Below, piece by piece: positions 1 through 8,032 of a stretch of 64,000 nucleotides of DNA. Where the stretch lies: positions 868,001 to 932,000 of the forward strand of contig NZ_CP061291.1 in assembly GCF_018687455.1 (NCBI RefSeq), in the 5' to 3' direction. Under the pieces are notes generated by a model, which worked only from the letters and a program-made list of their open reading frames with translations, had not been told where the DNA came from and searched no databases. The first letter of the stretch is position 1. Each line of letters starts with the position of its first letter. A program made the translations under genes and the position numbers. The DNA is from Polynucleobacter sp. TSB-Sco08W16 (lineage in GTDB: Bacteria > Pseudomonadota > Gammaproteobacteria > Burkholderiales > Burkholderiaceae).

Positions 1-1119
1 TTAGTGGTTCGTCCATCATATGTTCTGGGTGGCCGTGCAATGGAAATCGTTCATGATGGTCGCGACTTAGAGCGCTATATGCGTGAAGCGGTCAAGGTTT
101 CTCATGACTCTCCAGTATTGCTAGATCGCTTCTTAAACGATGCGATTGAGTGTGATGTAGATTGCATCAGCGATGGCAATAAGGTATTTATCGGTGGCGT
201 TATGGAGCACATTGAGCAAGCCGGAGTTCACTCTGGAGACTCCGCTTGTTCATTGCCTCCATATTCTTTATCGGATGAAACGGTTGAAGAAATTAAGCGT
301 CAAACCGCAGCCATGGCTAAGGGGCTAAATGTCATTGGATTAATGAACGTACAGTTTGCGATTCAGAATGTGGACGGCAAGGATGTTATCTATGTTCTGG
401 AAGTTAATCCACGCGCTTCCCGTACTGTCCCATTTGTTTCCAAGGCCACTGGTTTGCAATTAGCAAAGATTGCTGCCCGTTGCATGGTTGGTCAAACATT
501 GGAGCAACAAGGCATTAAGTCTGAAGTGAAGCCCCCATACTTCTCGGTTAAAGAGGCTGTTTTCCCATTTAATAAATTCCCAGGCATTGATCCGATTCTG
601 GGGCCAGAAATGCGCTCGACCGGTGAAGTAATGGGTGTGGGTAAAACCTTTGGCGAAGCTTTGTTTAAGTCTCAGCTTGGCGCTGGCATTAAATTGCCTA
701 AGAGTGGCACAGTGCTCCTGACTGTTAAAGATAGCGATAAGCCAAAAGCGATTGAGGTAGCTAAGTTATTGCATCAGCTTGGTTTCCCGATGGTTGCCAC
801 CAAAGGAACGGCTGCAGCAATTGAGGCTGCTGGCTTCCCGGTTAAAGTCGTGAACAAGGTTAAGGATGGTCGTCCTCATATTGTTGATTTCATCAAGAAT
901 GGCGAGATTTCCTTGGTGTTTACTACTGTGGATGAGACTCGAACTGCGATTGCAGATTCCAGGTCAATTCGTACCAGCGCACAAGCAAATGGTGTGACTT
1001 ACTACACCACAATTAGTGCTGCTCGCGCGGTGATGGATGGCTTACTGGCATCTCAAAATGGCAGCAAGGAGTCGCTGGAAGTTTATTCTCTACAAAACTT
1101 ACATCGGACACTCATTTAA
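1..1119 (+). CDS. carB: Carbamoyl-phosphate synthase large subunit, C-terminal part (5' end outside window)
   Basis: This is the 3' end of the large subunit that makes carbamoyl phosphate for arginine and pyrimidine synthesis. The reading frame is open from base 1, so the in-frame GTG at position 4 is not the start; about 373 of the usual 1070 or so residues are visible. What remains is the second ATP-grasp (carbamoyl-phosphate) domain, with the ATP-grasp metal-site stretch EVNPRASRTVPF, then the MGS-like allosteric domain from about residue 235 (GTVLLTVKDSDKPKAIEVA) to the end. greA follows after 57 bp, the usual Burkholderiales carB-greA order. Confidence 0.97.
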   Translation, partial: LVVRPSYVLGGRAMEIVHDGRDLERYMREAVKVSHDSPVLLDRFLNDAIECDVDCISDGNKVFIGGVMEHIEQAGVHSGDSACSLPPYSLSDETVEEIKRQTAAMAKGLNVIGLMNVQFAIQNVDGKDVIYVLEVNPRASRTVPFVSKATGLQLAKIAARCMVGQTLEQQGIKSEVKPPYFSVKEAVFPFNKFPGIDPILGPEMRSTGEVMGVGKTFGEALFKSQLGAGIKLPKSGTVLLTVKDSDKPKAIEVAKLLHQLGFPMVATKGTAAAIEAAGFPVKVVNKVKDGRPHIVDFIKNGEISLVFTTVDETRTAIADSRSIRTSAQANGVTYYTTISAARAVMDGLLASQNGSKESLEVYSLQNLHRTLI

Positions 1120-1176
1120 TCTAAAATTAACTTTTGTAGGTGCGTTTTGCGCCTGTTTTTAAGTTAGGTTAGTAGC

Positions 1177-1653
1177 ATGAGCACAATTCCAATTACCAAG
1201 CGCGGTGCAGAACTTCTGAAAGAGGAGCTGCACCGTCTTAAGCATGTTGAGCGTCCATCCGTTATCAACGCTATCTCAGAAGCTCGCGCTCAAGGTGATC
1301 TTTCTGAGAATGCTGAGTACGATGCTGCTAAAGAGAAGCAAGGCTTCATTGAAGGCCGTATTCAGGAGCTCGAAGGCAAACTATCTGCAGCACAAATTAT
1401 TGATCCAGCATCACTCGATGTATCTGGTCGAGTTGTGTTTGGTGCAACTGTAGATCTTGAAGATTTAGAAGATGGCACTAAGTTCACTTATCAAATCGTG
1501 GGGGACGATGAAGCGGACATTGCCTCTAATAAGATTTCAATTAGCTCACCAATTGCTCGCGCTTTAATTAGCAAAGAAGAGGGTGACGTGGTTGCTGTCC
1601 AGGCCCCTGGTGGTAATCGTGAAGTAGAAATTCTCGCAGTCAAATATATCTAA
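1177..1653 (+). CDS. greA: Transcription elongation factor GreA
   Basis: GreA rescues backtracked RNA polymerase by stimulating cleavage of the transcript 3' end. The 158 residues match the family length. The N-terminal half is the antiparallel coiled coil that enters the polymerase secondary channel, with the acidic tip in GDLSENAEYDAAKEKQ (about residues 39-54). The C-terminal half is the FKBP-like domain with the typical SISSPIARALISKEEGD segment. Its TAA stop shares a base with the ATG of the next gene (TAATG), so the two are translationally coupled. Confidence 0.97.
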   Translation: MSTIPITKRGAELLKEELHRLKHVERPSVINAISEARAQGDLSENAEYDAAKEKQGFIEGRIQELEGKLSAAQIIDPASLDVSGRVVFGATVDLEDLEDGTKFTYQIVGDDEADIASNKISISSPIARALISKEEGDVVAVQAPGGNREVEILAVKYI

Positions 1654-2126
1654 TGAGCAATACCCGAACCCAGAGAGCTTTTACTGTCGTATCTGGGCTT
1701 TGGGTTGGTAGTTTCATTACCGTTGGATTTTTAGTTGTCCCTGTTTTATTTTCTACCCTAGGTGATCGTCAGGTCGCCGGCATGGTTGCAGCGAATCTAT
1801 TTAAAACAACGGCACTGATCGGTGTGGCGCTCAGTATTCTTTTGATGTTAATGGCAAATCATCTTGTCAGATTGGACCATCAACAATTCCGCTTCATACG
1901 CTGGATCTTGTTAGCAATGTTGTCTTGTACTATTACAGCCGCCTTCATCATCATCCCTTGGATGAATTCTCTCCGAGATCAAGCGCTGTTTGCTGGACTC
2001 TCAGTTAGCGAATCGACTAATGCCATCTTATTTAATCGTCTGCATGGGGTTTCAAGTACCTTGTTCATGATTCAGTCAGTGCTTGGTTTGCTGCTAGTTT
2101 GGCGGGCAACAAAAAACGCCGACTAG
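1653..2126 (+). CDS. DUF4149 domain membrane protein
   Basis: This is a 157-residue integral membrane protein with four predicted hydrophobic segments (about residues 12-32, 50-67, 84-104 and 133-150). It matches the DUF4149 family commonly found between greA and yhbY in Betaproteobacteria. No catalytic motif is visible and the function is unknown. The start overlaps the greA stop by one base. The TAG stop lies in the loop of the terminator hairpin that ends the unit. Confidence 0.85.
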   Translation: MSNTRTQRAFTVVSGLWVGSFITVGFLVVPVLFSTLGDRQVAGMVAANLFKTTALIGVALSILLMLMANHLVRLDHQQFRFIRWILLAMLSCTITAAFIIIPWMNSLRDQALFAGLSVSESTNAILFNRLHGVSSTLFMIQSVLGLLLVWRATKNAD

Positions 2127-2140
2127 CGGCGTTTCTTATT
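2111..2140. terminator. Bidirectional intrinsic terminator between DUF4149 gene and yhbY
   Basis: The stem AAACGCCG (2114-2121) pairs perfectly with CGGCGTTT (2127-2134) around a 5-base loop holding the TAG stop of the upstream gene. On the minus strand the stem is followed by a run of Ts, so the hairpin should also end yhbY transcription, which converges on it. Confidence 0.8.
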
Positions 2141-2158
2141 TATTTCAATCCAGATTAA

Positions 2159-2785
2159 TTAAGAACCAAGTGATTTTTTCTTGGTGCTACTCATACGTAC
2201 CTTACGTCTCTTAATTGGCGCAGGTGCAGCAGCAGCCTTGCGGTAGCCAGGTGACGACCAGCCAATCTTTGACTCAGCAGCTTCGGAGCGTAAAACACGC
2301 TTCTTAGGGGTTGCTGATTTAACGGCAGCGGCTCGTTCAAATGGTGATTTGTTAGAAGCGGAGCGACGATCAGATCTTTCGGATGTACTGGTACGAACCC
2401 CCGTTTTGGTAGGTGCGCGATTTGGTTGTCGTTTGGTGCGAGGCGCTTGCAATGATTTCTTGGTTTGTTTGCTGGAGCGGCCTAAGTTTGCATACGCCTC
2501 ATCAACAATATCTTTTGGTTTCCAAAGAACAAGCAACTTGCCAATATGCTGAACCGGGGCGGCATTTAATTTGTCGCAAAGTTCTTCATAGATAGCGATG
2601 CGGGCTTCACGGTCATCACCAAAAACGCGAATCTTAATCAGACCATGATGATTGATTGCCAGTTTTGCTTCTTTAATTACGGCAGGCGTTAAACCATCCC
2701 CACCAACCATCACCACAGGACTTAGGTCATGGGCATCAGCTTTGAGGGATTTGCGTTGGGCGGGGGTAATGGTTAGTGCAGTCAT
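2159..2785 (-). CDS. yhbY: YhbY-type CRM-domain RNA-binding protein with long basic tail
   Basis: Residues 1-97 form a CRM/YhbY domain, a small RNA-binding fold associated with the large ribosomal subunit. Visible family motifs are LTPAQRKSLKADAHDLSPVV near the start, GLIKIRVFGDDREAR, and VQHIGKLLVLWKP. I chose the ATG at 2785 because the family begins here; the upstream in-frame start would add 13 residues of no family resemblance. After the domain comes a tail of about 110 residues rich in Lys, Arg, Ser and Ala, absent from the 97-residue E. coli protein and probably disordered. The gene is divergent from rlmE, as in many proteobacteria. Confidence 0.9.
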   Translation of the reverse strand: MTALTITPAQRKSLKADAHDLSPVVMVGGDGLTPAVIKEAKLAINHHGLIKIRVFGDDREARIAIYEELCDKLNAAPVQHIGKLLVLWKPKDIVDEAYANLGRSSKQTKKSLQAPRTKRQPNRAPTKTGVRTSTSERSDRRSASNKSPFERAAAVKSATPKKRVLRSEAAESKIGWSSPGYRKAAAAPAPIKRRKVRMSSTKKKSLGS

Positions 2786-2911
2786 GGCCTCGATGATAGA
2801 GCATTGAGGCCTAAATGAGCCCATTTAGAGAGTATTTGATTGGTTTTACGACGATTCCTTTTGCTTTAGGGGGCAGAAACTAGGAAAATGTAGGTCGAAA
2901 GTGGGTAAGTT

Positions 2912-3586
2912 GTGGCAAAGAATAAATTTAATAAAAGTTGGTTGCAGGATCATCTGACCGATCCCTATGTGAAGATGGCTCAAAAAGAGGGTTATCGCGC
3001 TAGGGCGGTTTATAAGCTTAGTGAAATTGACGAGCAGGATCACCTCATCAAAGCGGGTATGACCATTGTTGACTTGGGAAGCGCTCCAGGTAGCTGGTCT
3101 CAGTACGTTCGCAATCGCCTGACTGAACTAGGCAAAAGCAATCCTAAGATCGAATCTGGTAAGCCGGACGGTCAAATTATTGCTATTGATATCTTGCCAA
3201 TGGAAGACATTGCGGATGTAAGCTTTATTCAAGGCGACTTTAGGGAGGATGAGGGTCTTGCTGCCTTAGAGGCGCTGCTGCCAAAAAGTGCTGAAGGTAA
3301 GGTTGACTTAGTGCTCTCGGATATGGCGCCAAATCTTTCTGGGGTTGGTGTGGCTGACGCTGCCAGAATGGCTTTTTTGGCAGAGATAGCTTTAGACTTT
3401 GCAAGTGCTCATCTAAAGCCAGAGGGCGCACTTTTGATTAAGTGCTTTAACGGTAGTGGCTATAGCCAAATCGTGGAATCCTTTAAAAAGGTCTTTAAAA
3501 CGGTTGCCTCCCGCAAACCAAAAGCATCCAGAGCAAAATCTTCAGAGATCTTCCTTTTGGGAAGAAACCTGAAGCCTCCAAAATAA
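2912..3586 (+). CDS. rlmE: 23S rRNA (uridine2552-2'-O)-methyltransferase
   Basis: RlmE (FtsJ/RrmJ) methylates U2552 in the 23S A-loop during late 50S assembly, using S-adenosylmethionine. The start is GTG (GTG GCA AAG AAT), giving the family N-terminus AKNKFNKSWLQDHLTDPYVK. The SAM site is VDLGSAPGSWSQ (about residues 51-62). The catalytic K-D-K-E tetrad is represented by Lys in YRARAVYKL, Asp in LSDMAPN, Lys in LLIKCF and Glu in SSEIFLL. Length 224 fits the family. ftsH follows after a terminator, in the conserved rlmE-ftsH order. Confidence 0.96.
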   Translation: MAKNKFNKSWLQDHLTDPYVKMAQKEGYRARAVYKLSEIDEQDHLIKAGMTIVDLGSAPGSWSQYVRNRLTELGKSNPKIESGKPDGQIIAIDILPMEDIADVSFIQGDFREDEGLAALEALLPKSAEGKVDLVLSDMAPNLSGVGVADAARMAFLAEIALDFASAHLKPEGALLIKCFNGSGYSQIVESFKKVFKTVASRKPKASRAKSSEIFLLGRNLKPPK

Positions 3587-3615
3587 TCATCTAAAAAGCA
3601 TTAATTAAGCCTAAT

Positions 3616-3640
3616 AACCCCCGATTTATAGGGGGTTTAT
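3616..3640 (+). terminator. Intrinsic terminator after rlmE
   Basis: AACCCCC (3616-3622) pairs with GGGGGTT (3631-3637) around an 8-base AT-rich loop and is followed by a short T-containing tail. The weak T-tract suggests partial termination before ftsH. Confidence 0.6.
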
Positions 3641-3744
3641 GAAATAAATATGCCATTAGCCCTTGAAAAGGGGTGGTAGTAGAATCAAATACTTAGGTAG
3701 CGATTCGCTTTAACTCCTGGTTCACTCCAGAAAAGGACTCAATT

Positions 3745-5622
3745 TTGAACAGCAATATGTTCCAAAAAATCGGTGTGTGGCTCATTGTTGGATTAGTGCT
3801 TTTTACTGTTTTCAAACAGTTTGATAAGCCTAAAGAACAGAACCAGGTTACGTACTCCCAATTCATGGACGATGCCAAGGCTGGCAAAGTAAAACGTGTA
3901 GATGTGCAAGGCCGCACCTTGCAGGTTACCCCTTCAGACGGCAATAAGTATTCAATCATCTCCCCAGGCGATATCTGGATGGTTGGTGATTTAATTAAGT
4001 ACGGTGTTCAAGTAACTGGCAAAGCAGAAGATGAGCCCAATATGTTGGTTTCTGCTCTGTATTACCTTGGACCGACTTTATTGATTATTGGTTTTTGGTT
4101 CTTCATGATGCGACAGATGCAGGGTGGCGGCAAAGGTGGCGCATTCTCCTTTGGCAAATCAAAAGCACGCTTGATTGACGAGAACAGCAATACCGTAACT
4201 TTTGCAGATGTTGCTGGTTGCGATGAAGCTAAAGAAGAAGTATCTGAACTAGTTGACTTCTTAAAAGATCCACAGAAGTTTCAGAAGCTTGGAGGGCGTA
4301 TTCCGCATGGTGTCTTGCTAGTTGGCCCCCCAGGTACAGGTAAGACCCTCTTGGCACGAGCCATTGCAGGCGAAGCTAAAGTCCCTTTCTTCTCCATTTC
4401 TGGCTCAGATTTCGTTGAAATGTTTGTTGGTGTCGGTGCATCTCGTGTGCGCGATATGTTTGAGAACGCCAAGAAGAACTCTCCTTGCATCATTTTTATT
4501 GACGAGATTGATGCGGTTGGTCGTCATCGTGGTGCTGGTATGGGTGGTGGTAATGATGAGCGCGAACAAACCTTGAACCAAATGTTGGTTGAGATGGATG
4601 GTTTTGAAAGCAATAGCGGTGTAATCGTTGTTGCAGCAACCAACCGTTCGGACGTTCTAGACAAAGCGCTATTACGCCCAGGTCGCTTTGACCGTCAAGT
4701 GCACGTTGGATTGCCGGATATTCGTGGTCGCGAGCAAATCTTACAAGTGCATATGCGCAAAGTTCCTATCGATCCAGACGTGAATGCTGCCGTATTGGCA
4801 CGCGGTACACCTGGATTCTCAGGAGCTGATTTAGCGAACTTAGTTAATGAAGCAGCTTTATTTGCCGCACGCCGTAATAAGCGCTCAGTTGACATGAAAG
4901 ACTTCGAAGACGCTAAAGATAAGATCTACATGGGTCCTGAGCGTAAGTCTGCTGTTATGCGCGAAGAAGAGCGTCGTAATACGGCGTATCACGAGTCTGG
5001 CCATGCTGTTGTAGCTAAGGTTCTACCTAAAGCCGATCCTGTTCACAAAGTAACCATCATGCCGCGCGGTATGGCATTAGGCGTTACTTGGCAGCTTCCG
5101 GAATTTGATCGTGTCAATCTTTATAAAGATCGCATGTTGGAAGAGTTGGCAATTCTATTTGGTGGTCGTGCTGCTGAAGAGGTGTTTTTGCACTCCATGA
5201 GTACTGGCGCTTCCAATGATTTTGAACGTGCTACTAAGATGGCGCGTGACATGGTTACTCGTTATGGCATGAGCGATAGTCTGGGCACAATGGTTTATGT
5301 TGATACTGAATCTGAAAGTATTTTTGGTCGTAACAGCACCAAGACTGTCTCAGAGCTTACTCAGCAAAAGGTCGATGCAGAGATTCGCACTTTGATTGAT
5401 AGTCAATATGCATTAGCAAGATCAATCTTGGAGCAAAATCGTGACAAGGTAGAGGCGATGGTTGCTGCCTTGCTTGAATGGGAAACTATTGATGCTGAGC
5501 AAATTACCGACATCATGGAAGGTCGATCACCACGTCCGCCAGCACCACCTCCAGCTACGCAGTTTGGTAACTCCGCTGGTACTCCTGGTCCAGCGGCTGG
5601 TAGTGCTCCAGCAACGGCTTAA
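3745..5622 (+). CDS. ftsH: ATP-dependent zinc metalloprotease FtsH
   Basis: This is the membrane-anchored AAA+ protease that degrades misfolded membrane proteins and regulators such as LpxC and sigma-32. Order of parts: first membrane segment (about residues 9-25), periplasmic domain, second membrane segment (about 103-123), AAA domain with Walker A GPPGTGKT (about 193-200) and Walker B IIFIDEID, second region of homology NRSDVLDKALLRPGRFDRQ, then the zinc protease domain with HESGH (about 415). The start is TTG at 3745, supported by AAAAGGA 7-8 bases upstream; the next in-frame ATG at 3757 has no better site. The tail is rich in Pro, Ala and Gly. Confidence 0.97.
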   Translation: MNSNMFQKIGVWLIVGLVLFTVFKQFDKPKEQNQVTYSQFMDDAKAGKVKRVDVQGRTLQVTPSDGNKYSIISPGDIWMVGDLIKYGVQVTGKAEDEPNMLVSALYYLGPTLLIIGFWFFMMRQMQGGGKGGAFSFGKSKARLIDENSNTVTFADVAGCDEAKEEVSELVDFLKDPQKFQKLGGRIPHGVLLVGPPGTGKTLLARAIAGEAKVPFFSISGSDFVEMFVGVGASRVRDMFENAKKNSPCIIFIDEIDAVGRHRGAGMGGGNDEREQTLNQMLVEMDGFESNSGVIVVAATNRSDVLDKALLRPGRFDRQVHVGLPDIRGREQILQVHMRKVPIDPDVNAAVLARGTPGFSGADLANLVNEAALFAARRNKRSVDMKDFEDAKDKIYMGPERKSAVMREEERRNTAYHESGHAVVAKVLPKADPVHKVTIMPRGMALGVTWQLPEFDRVNLYKDRMLEELAILFGGRAAEEVFLHSMSTGASNDFERATKMARDMVTRYGMSDSLGTMVYVDTESESIFGRNSTKTVSELTQQKVDAEIRTLIDSQYALARSILEQNRDKVEAMVAALLEWETIDAEQITDIMEGRSPRPPAPPPATQFGNSAGTPGPAAGSAPATA

Positions 5623-5642
5623 AACCAACGGACTCCGTCTGG

Positions 5643-6506
5643 ATGATTAAGACAGAGATTCAAGAGATGCCCACAACTTGGCGTTGTGGGCGTTTTCTTT
5701 TTGACTTTAGCAAACGTAAGCGCCCAATTGTCATGGGCATTTTGAACGCTACTCCTGATTCCTTTTCAGATGGTGGCCAATTTCAAGTGGCAAAGGATGC
5801 TATTACCCAAGCAGAGCACATGATTGCAAATGGTGTTGATCTGATCGACATCGGCGGAGAGTCTACAAGGCCTGGAGCAGAACCTGTTTCACTACAAGAA
5901 GAGCTTGATCGTGTACTGCCAGTGATTGAGGGATTAAAGGATTGTGGAGTACCGCTATCGATCGATACCTATAAGGCAGAAACCATGCGCCAAGCGCTCA
6001 TGGCAGGCGTAGATTGTGTAAACGATATTTGGGCGCTCAGACAAGAGGGTGCCGTGAACGCAGTCCTGGAGAATATTAACTGCGGCGTTGTATTAATGCA
6101 TATGCAGCGTGACCCTGTCACAATGCAATTTAATCCAGAATACCAAGATGTGATTGCTGAAGTGAAGCAGTTTCTAAAAGAGCGCGCCGATCTCCTTATT
6201 GCTCAAGGCATTGAACATGATCGAATTGCAATTGATCCTGGCTTTGGTTTTGGTAAGAGTCTCGAACACAACCTGAATATGCTCAGACACTTTCACAGTT
6301 TCTCTGAATTAGCTTTCCCTGTATTGGCCGGGATATCTCGTAAGTCAATGATTGGCAAAATTACTGGCAAAGACACCAATGAACGTGTCGCTCCAAGTGT
6401 TGCCGCTGCAATCATGGCAGCAGATCGTGGCGCCATGATTGTGAGGGTGCATGATGTACCAGAGACTATTGATGCCTTAAAGCTTTGGGAGGCAGTAAAT
6501 ACTTAG
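5643..6506 (+). CDS. folP: Dihydropteroate synthase
   Basis: DHPS condenses p-aminobenzoate with dihydropterin pyrophosphate in folate synthesis and is the sulfonamide target. Signatures are IVMGILNATPDSFSDGGQF, DIGGESTRPGAE and the late ISRKSMIGKITG. Two starts are possible: ATG at 5643 (used here, 287 residues) or ATG at 5667, which gives a more typical N-terminus (PTTWRCGRFLFDF). Neither has a strong ribosome-binding site. A perfect terminator-type hairpin covers the second start codon. glmM follows, so ftsH-folP-glmM keeps its conserved order. Confidence 0.95.
   Translation: MIKTEIQEMPTTWRCGRFLFDFSKRKRPIVMGILNATPDSFSDGGQFQVAKDAITQAEHMIANGVDLIDIGGESTRPGAEPVSLQEELDRVLPVIEGLKDCGVPLSIDTYKAETMRQALMAGVDCVNDIWALRQEGAVNAVLENINCGVVLMHMQRDPVTMQFNPEYQDVIAEVKQFLKERADLLIAQGIEHDRIAIDPGFGFGKSLEHNLNMLRHFHSFSELAFPVLAGISRKSMIGKITGKDTNERVAPSVAAAIMAADRGAMIVRVHDVPETIDALKLWEAVNT
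5669..5703 (+). terminator. Intrinsic terminator inside the 5' end of folP
   Basis: GCCCACAAC (5669-5677) pairs perfectly over 9 bp with GTTGTGGGC (5683-5691) around a 5-base loop, followed directly by GTTTTCTTTTT. This is a textbook ftsH terminator, but it lies within folP coding sequence and begins at the third base of the ATG at 5667. It could end ftsH transcripts or act as a translation-sensitive attenuator for folP-glmM. Confidence 0.8.
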
Positions 6507-6551
6507 ACTTGGATGCTAAAAGCCCTATTTCTAAGTTTTATAATGACATTC

Positions 6552-7895
6552 ATGAAAAAACAATACTTTGGTACCGATGGCATTCGCGGTGAAGTGGGTC
6601 AATTCCCGATAGTTCCGGAATTTATGACACGCTTGGGTTACGCTGCCGGCAAAGTATTGAGTCGGGATGTAAAGCCAGGCGAGCGCTGCAAAATATTGAT
6701 TGGAAAAGATACGCGCGTTTCAGGGTACCTTTTGGAGGCTGCTTTAGAGGCGGGATTTGCGGCGGCAGGTGTAGATGTCATGTTGTGCGGTCCAATCCCC
6801 ACTCCAGGGGTTGCTTATCTTACTAAGGCATTACGTTTAACTGCTGGCATAGTGATTTCGGCATCGCACAATCCGTACCAAGACAATGGCATTAAATTTT
6901 TCTCCGCTAATGGAGATAAGTTATCTGATGATTTTGAGTTAGCTATTGAAGCTGAACTCGACAAGCCGATGGGGTGCGTCAATTCGAAAGAACTGGGCAA
7001 GGCCTTCCGTTTGGATGATGCGGCAGGACGGTATATAGAATTTTGTAAATCGACTTTTCCCGGAGACTTAAATCTCAAAGGAATCAAACTGGTGGTTGAC
7101 TGCGCTAATGGGGCGGCTTACCACACTGCCCCTCATGTGTTTCATGAGCTTGGCGCAGATGTCATTTCCATTGGTGTTAACCCAGATGGACGAAATATTA
7201 ATGATGGATGCGGTGCTACTGCACCAGCAGCATTGATTGCTAAGGTCAAAGAGCTTAACGCTGATATTGGCATTGCTTTGGATGGTGATGCAGATCGCCT
7301 CCAAATGGTCGATGGCACAGGGCGCTTATTTAATGGTGATGAGTTGCTCTATGTACTTGCAAAAGATCGCTTAGAGCGTGGTCATGACTTAGGTGGGGTG
7401 GTTGGCACTTTAATGACAAACTTGGCAGTAGAGAATGCTATAAAAGGCTTAGGTATTTCTTTTGAGCGCTCTCAGGTGGGTGATCGCTATGTACTTGAGC
7501 TATTAAAAGAAAAAGGGTGGTTACTTGGTGGTGAGGGATCGGGCCACTTGCTTTGCCTAGATGAGCATTCAACTGGAGATGGCACAATAGCGGCACTACA
7601 AGTTCTGGCAGCCATGCGTAAGCAAAACAAGAGCCTTGCCCAATTATTAGAATCGGTCAAAATCTTCCCCCAAGTGCTCTTGAATGTGAAATTCAAGCAA
7701 GGATATGACTGGAAGTCCGACCAAATACTCAGTAATCAAATCGCCAAAGTAGAGAATGATCTCCAAGCCATTGGAAGGGTGCTTATTCGTGCATCTGGCA
7801 CTGAACCGTTGTTGCGGGTAATGGTAGAAACCAAAGATGCAGACCTAGCTATGAGGGCAGCTAAGAGTATTGCTGACTTAATTCCAACGGCTTAA
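6552..7895 (+). CDS. glmM: Phosphoglucosamine mutase
   Basis: GlmM interconverts glucosamine-6-phosphate and glucosamine-1-phosphate on the path to UDP-GlcNAc for peptidoglycan and lipopolysaccharide. The protein begins MKKQYFGTDGIRGEVG as in the family, so I place the start at 6552; the frame is open upstream to 6513 but that stretch resembles nothing. The phosphoserine loop is GIVISASHNPYQDNG (about residues 98-112), the Mg2+ loop is DGDADR, the sugar loop is GEGSGH and the phosphate-binding loop is RASGTEPLLRVM. The 447 residues equal the E. coli length. Confidence 0.96.
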   Translation: MKKQYFGTDGIRGEVGQFPIVPEFMTRLGYAAGKVLSRDVKPGERCKILIGKDTRVSGYLLEAALEAGFAAAGVDVMLCGPIPTPGVAYLTKALRLTAGIVISASHNPYQDNGIKFFSANGDKLSDDFELAIEAELDKPMGCVNSKELGKAFRLDDAAGRYIEFCKSTFPGDLNLKGIKLVVDCANGAAYHTAPHVFHELGADVISIGVNPDGRNINDGCGATAPAALIAKVKELNADIGIALDGDADRLQMVDGTGRLFNGDELLYVLAKDRLERGHDLGGVVGTLMTNLAVENAIKGLGISFERSQVGDRYVLELLKEKGWLLGGEGSGHLLCLDEHSTGDGTIAALQVLAAMRKQNKSLAQLLESVKIFPQVLLNVKFKQGYDWKSDQILSNQIAKVENDLQAIGRVLIRASGTEPLLRVMVETKDADLAMRAAKSIADLIPTA

Positions 7896-7946
7896 TTAGG
7901 ATTTTTCTGTTTCCTTAAGTTATTGATTTATATAAATAAAATTAAT

Positions 7947-7990
7947 TATGACATACATGTCATAAAAGCGTCATAGTCAAATCGTATCGT
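7947..7990 (+). promoter_or_regulatory. Pho box and promoter of the pst operon
   Basis: Half-sites TGTCAT (7958-7963) and CGTCAT (7969-7974) start exactly 11 bp apart, the spacing of PhoB sites, and a -10-like TATCGT (7985-7990) lies 10 bp downstream, as in PhoB-activated promoters. TATGACAT (7947-7954) and ATGTCATA (7957-7964) also form a perfect palindrome overlapping the first half-site. Confidence 0.75.
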
Positions 7991-8032
7991 CCTCATATTG
8001 CATCAAATTCACTACTCATGAGGACTCCTTAA

